Assembly: GCA_046541415.1 (NCBI GenBank)
Contig: JBKHDI010000011.1
Span: forward strand, 1-64,000
DNA: 64,000 nucleotides
Direction of reading: 5' to 3'
Source: CAZOVB01 sp046541415
GTDB lineage: Bacteria > Planctomycetota > Phycisphaerae > SM23-33
Part shown: positions 60,877 to 64,000 of the stretch, piece by piece
Layout: each line of letters begins with the position of its first letter
Numbering within the stretch: the stretch's first letter is position 1
Program-made: the position numbers and the translations under genes
Notes under the pieces: model-generated
Told to the model about the DNA's origin: nothing
Databases searched by the model: none
Seen by the model: the letters and a program-made list of their open reading frames with translations, nothing else

Positions 60877-62676
60877 ATGGACCAGAAGTACATTCGCAAC
60901 TTCAGTATCATTGCCCACATTGACCACGGCAAGAGCACCCTGGCCGACCGCATCCTGCTGCTGGCCGGGGCGATTTCCCCGCGCGAGTTCCGCGAGCAAC
61001 TGCTCGACGACATGGACCTGGAACGCGAGCGGGGGATCACCATCAAGGCCTCGGCGGTGACCATCGAGTACGAGCACAAGGGACAGACCTACATGCTCAA
61101 TCTCATCGATACCCCCGGCCACGTGGATTTCCACTACGAAGTCTCCCGCGCCCTGGCCGCCTGCGAGGGCGGACTTCTGGTCGTCGATGCTGCCCAGGGC
61201 GTCGAGGCCCAGACCGTCGCCAATGTCCACCTGGCCCAGCGGTCCGATCTGGGCCTCGTGCCGGTGATCAACAAGATCGACCTGCCCTCGGCGATGCCCG
61301 AAGATGCGGCCATGGAAGTCGAACGCCTGATGGACTACCCGGCAGAGGACTGTATCTTCACCTCCGCCAAGACCGGCGAGGGCATACCCGAGCTGATGGC
61401 GGCGATCGTCGAGAAGCTGCCCAGCCCCGTCGGCGATCCGTCGGGTAAGACGCGGGCACTGATCTTCGACAGCACGTACGACGATTACCGTGGCGTGGTG
61501 GTCTACTTCCGCCTGGTCGACGGTTCGCTGAAAGTTGGCGACAAGATCCGCACGCTGGGCACGGAGGAAGTTTACCAGATCACGGAAATGGGCAAGTTCT
61601 GCCCGCGGCCCAAGCAGGTCAAACAGATGGACGCCGGCGAGGTCGGCTATCTCGTCGCAGCCATCCGTTCGGTCCAGTCGATCCACGTTGGAGACACGAT
61701 CACCCTGGCCTCTGCCCCGGCCGACAAACCCCTGCCCGGCTACCGCCCCCCGCAGCAGATGGTCTTCTCGGACTTCTTCCCCGGGCCCACCACGCAATTC
61801 CCGGAGATGCGCGAGGCGCTCGAGAAGCTCCAGCTCAATGACTCCTCGCTGATCTTCCAGCCCATCAGTTCCGACGCCCTGGGCTTCGGCTTCCGCTGCG
61901 GCTTTCTGGGCATGCTGCACCTGGAGATCATCCAGGAACGCCTCGAACGCGAGTTCGACATCGAGGTGGTCCAGACAGCCCCGACCGTCCCGTACCACGT
62001 GCTGAAAACCGATGGCGAGGTCATGGAAGTCGATTCTGCCGGGGACATGCCCGACCCGAACTACATCGAGGAAATCCGCGAGCCGATGTGCCGCGTCGAC
62101 CTGATCGTCACCACAGAGGCGATCGGAAGCGTCATGCAGTTGGCCGAGGACCGCCGGGCCGTCTATCAGAAGCAGGAGCACCTCTCTGCCGACCGGGTGA
62201 TCCTGACCTACGAGTTCCCCCTGGCCGAACTGATCTACGACTTCTACGACAAGCTCAAATCCGCCACGCGCGGCTATGGCACGATGGACTACGAAGTCAT
62301 CGGCTACTACCCCAACGACCTGGTCAAACTGGATATCCTCGTCAACGGCCAGAAGGTCGACGCCCTGTCGGTGATCTGCCACCGCTCCAAGGCCGACCCG
62401 CGAGGCCGGGCCGTCATCCGGAAACTACGCAAGGAGATCGAGCGACACCAGTTCGAGATCCCGCTCCAGGCCGCCATCGGCACGAGGATTATCGCACGCG
62501 AGTCGATCAAGGCCCTGCGCAAGAACGTGACCGCCAAGTGCTACGGCGGCGACGTCTCGCGGAAACGCAAGCTGCTGGAGAAGCAGAAGGAAGGCAAGCG
62601 CCGGATGAAGATGGTCGGATCGGTGGAAATCCCCCAGAAGGCCTTCATGGCCGTCCTGGAAGACGGGGAAGAGTAG
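60877..62676 (+). CDS. lepA: Elongation factor 4 (LepA)
   Basis: A 599-residue translational GTPase. G1 AHIDHGKSTLADR, G2/G3 ERERGITIKASAV and DTPGHVDF, G4 NKIDLP; the EF-G-like domains II/III/V follow, then the LepA-specific C-terminal domain with KRKLLEKQKEGKRRMK. It helps stalled or mispositioned ribosomes. The ATG at 60877 fits the family's start (DQKYIRNFSIIAHIDHGKS). Only 7 bases separate a good -10 box from the ATG. Confidence 0.97.
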   Translation: MDQKYIRNFSIIAHIDHGKSTLADRILLLAGAISPREFREQLLDDMDLERERGITIKASAVTIEYEHKGQTYMLNLIDTPGHVDFHYEVSRALAACEGGLLVVDAAQGVEAQTVANVHLAQRSDLGLVPVINKIDLPSAMPEDAAMEVERLMDYPAEDCIFTSAKTGEGIPELMAAIVEKLPSPVGDPSGKTRALIFDSTYDDYRGVVVYFRLVDGSLKVGDKIRTLGTEEVYQITEMGKFCPRPKQVKQMDAGEVGYLVAAIRSVQSIHVGDTITLASAPADKPLPGYRPPQQMVFSDFFPGPTTQFPEMREALEKLQLNDSSLIFQPISSDALGFGFRCGFLGMLHLEIIQERLEREFDIEVVQTAPTVPYHVLKTDGEVMEVDSAGDMPDPNYIEEIREPMCRVDLIVTTEAIGSVMQLAEDRRAVYQKQEHLSADRVILTYEFPLAELIYDFYDKLKSATRGYGTMDYEVIGYYPNDLVKLDILVNGQKVDALSVICHRSKADPRGRAVIRKLRKEIERHQFEIPLQAAIGTRIIARESIKALRKNVTAKCYGGDVSRKRKLLEKQKEGKRRMKMVGSVEIPQKAFMAVLEDGEE

Positions 62677-62703
62677 CCGCCCCGTCGGCGTGGACACGAA
62701 ACC

Positions 62704-63249
62704 ATGACGCAACTGATACTCTGGACCGTGCTGATCCTGCTGGTGCTGCCGATCGCCGCCCTGGCCGTACTGCACCACAGCCTTGTCCAGGCCCGCCTGG
62801 CCTGCCAGGAGTCCTGGACGCAGTTGACCGGCGTACTGAAAGGCCGACTCGCCCTCGTGCCCCATCTGCTCCAACTGGCCGAGGAATACGCCGCAGCCGG
62901 ACAGGACGTCTGCCGCGAAGTCCGCGCCGCGCGCAAGGAAGCCTCCCAGGCCCGGGGCGTCCAGGCGAGGGGACAGGCCGAGACGCGACTGGTCGAGGCC
63001 CTGGCCGGCCTCTTCGACCTGGCCGAGCGATACCCCGGGCTCAAAAGCCACACCGAATTCGCCCGCCTGCGAGAGGAACTCCGCTCTGCCGAGAACCGCA
63101 TCGGCCTGGCCGCCGACGACTACAACAGTCGCGTCCGATCCTACAACGACCTCCGCGAGAGGAAGATCCACGGCCTGCTGGCCCGCGCGATGAAACTCAA
63201 ACCCGTCCACGAATTCCCCGACGCAGCGGTCCGAACCGAGAACTGCTGA
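62704..63249 (+). CDS. lemA: LemA-family protein
   Basis: A 181-residue LemA-type protein: N-terminal membrane helix (about 5-24), then the helical bundle with VQARLACQESWTQLTGVLKGRLALVPHLLQL and RSAENRIGLAADDYNSRVRSYNDLRERKIHG. LemA proteins are of unknown function, often near TPM_phosphatase/YgcG genes. The characteristic FNxxV is replaced by YNSRVRSYN. Lies 27 bases after lepA. Confidence 0.9.
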   Translation: MTQLILWTVLILLVLPIAALAVLHHSLVQARLACQESWTQLTGVLKGRLALVPHLLQLAEEYAAAGQDVCREVRAARKEASQARGVQARGQAETRLVEALAGLFDLAERYPGLKSHTEFARLREELRSAENRIGLAADDYNSRVRSYNDLRERKIHGLLARAMKLKPVHEFPDAAVRTENC

Positions 63250-63304
63250 ACCGGCCGCCCGTTTTGCCCACAGTCCTGACAGGGCGTTTGCCGATACTCC
63301 CAAC

Positions 63305-64000
63305 ATGTCCCACAACTTCACCGATGATCTCGGTCAGGTCTGCCGCTGGATGCTGCTGACCCTGGCAGGCCTCTTCGTCCTGACTACAGGCTGGGCCATC
63401 CTCGCCAGTCTCGAACAGGCTCCGCTGCTGGGCGAACAGGCTTTCGCCGCAGGCGACTACATCCTGGATCCCCGCAAAGAGAGCCTCTATTTCGGCATCG
63501 CGGCAGATCCGCCCCTGGCCAAGGGGCCTTTGGGTATGGCCCGTCTTGAAGGCCAGAGCGTCCGGTTGCTGAAATCCTATGCCCCGGGGAGTTTCCTGCT
63601 GCTGGCCAAGCCCATGCCGGGCCAACAGCAGAGTGTTCCTTTCCTCGGCCCGCCTTACACGCGTCTGGCCCTTTCCCGTGCTGCCTCCGGAATCCGCAGG
63701 ATACCCAGGAATCAGCCGCTCTTACTGCTGCACTCGGACATGCTCGCCGGCGATTCAGAGAAATGGGCCCGGTGGGTCGGGCAGCAGGACGACAGGCGGA
63801 ATCTGGCAGCGATCTGTCCGGCAGCCGCCCAGCAGCTCGATCGGCAGAAGCGTTCTATAGACCAGCACATGCCTGACCTGCCTGTCCTGTTCGTCCAGGA
63901 CCCCGACGGCAGATGGCCGCTGAACTACAGGAACCTGATCAACGTGGCCGAACGGCGGAACTTCCACAATGCCATCTTCGTAACCGATCAACCTGCACAA
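63305..64000 (+). CDS. Membrane protein of unknown function, cut by window end
   Basis: An open frame of 232 codons from ATG 63305 to the window edge, without a stop. One membrane helix at about 17-36 (LLTLAGLFVLTTGWAILASL) then a soluble domain: an N-terminal beta-rich part (PLLGEQAFAAGDYILDPRKE; ARLEGQSVRLLKSYAPG) and a second alpha/beta part (LPVLFVQDPDGRW, ERRNFHNAIFVT). No family recognised. It lies directly after lemA and probably belongs to the same transcription unit. Confidence 0.7.
   Translation, partial: MSHNFTDDLGQVCRWMLLTLAGLFVLTTGWAILASLEQAPLLGEQAFAAGDYILDPRKESLYFGIAADPPLAKGPLGMARLEGQSVRLLKSYAPGSFLLLAKPMPGQQQSVPFLGPPYTRLALSRAASGIRRIPRNQPLLLLHSDMLAGDSEKWARWVGQQDDRRNLAAICPAAAQQLDRQKRSIDQHMPDLPVLFVQDPDGRWPLNYRNLINVAERRNFHNAIFVTDQPAQ

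Noticed and set aside
1..64000. CRISPR arrays, tRNA/rRNA genes, insertion sequences
   Set aside because: No regularly spaced repeats, tRNA-like T-loop signatures or transposase motifs were found by reading; a dedicated tRNA or IS search could still find something.

Overview
The window is GC-rich DNA (roughly 60-65 % by eye) with tightly packed genes on both strands and no rRNA, tRNA, CRISPR array or transposon that I could recognise. The gene set points to a planctomycete, most likely of the Phycisphaerae type. It has a type IV-pilin-like secreted protein, three PEP-CTERM surface proteins, many lipoproteins, excisionase-type HTH domains fused to signalling domains, a ThiD2-ThiE fusion, DUF58 and DUF4349 proteins and an SH3-like/TPR secreted protein. 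This placement rests on family knowledge, not on a marker-gene search.

Layout. 0.3-7.5 kb: pseudopilin, small exported proteins, an SGNH hydrolase lipoprotein, an (alpha/alpha)6 carbohydrate protein, a PKD-domain membrane-anchored protein, and a membrane protein followed in another frame by an ExbD/TolR-like domain. 7.5-11.3 kb: a LarA-type racemase diverging from a GT-B glycosyltransferase, then an Rrf2/IscR-like regulator. 12-19.8 kb: a chemosensory and signalling block (unknown helical protein, chemoreceptor with two CZB zinc domains, NarL-type histidine kinase and response regulator, second chemoreceptor with a duplicated sensor). 19.9-27.4 kb: clan GH-O glycosidase, PEP-CTERM protein, XylR-like regulator, 3D-domain protein, and two tandem paralogous PEP-CTERM proteins. 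27.4-31.1 kb (minus strand): a leucine leader peptide and attenuator, leuA, then a split UxaA-like hydro-lyase. 31.2-36.3 kb: lipoproteins, an acidic protein, an orphan glycyl radical enzyme and an HTH-receiver protein. 36.5-45 kb: PcrA/UvrD helicase, EttA, a DsbD-alpha/double-redoxin fusion, and unknown envelope proteins. 45.3-51.4 kb: HTH-PtsN fusion, DUF58, HtrA/DegQ protease, Hsp20 and Lon. 51.5-64 kb: zinc-ribbon membrane protein, a shortened serpin, glyA-thiE, an exported TPR protein, DsbD, small proteins, lepA, lemA and a gene cut by the window edge.

How the parts fit. Most genes form short operons: the two lipoproteins at 31.2-32.4 kb, Hsp20-Lon, glyA-thiE, kinase-regulator and leuA-hydro-lyase. 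Envelope protein quality control and thiol chemistry recur (HtrA, Lon, Hsp20, DsbD, DsbD-alpha/redoxin, serpin). The best-supported regulatory discovery is a classical transcription attenuator ahead of leuA, with a 19-residue leader peptide containing seven leucine codons and mutually exclusive antiterminator and terminator stems. Other noteworthy items are tandem PEP-CTERM proteins with a candidate Cys-Gln thioester signature, tandem periplasmic CZB domains in one chemoreceptor, a C7 slippery site before an ExbD-like domain, and a miniature serpin.
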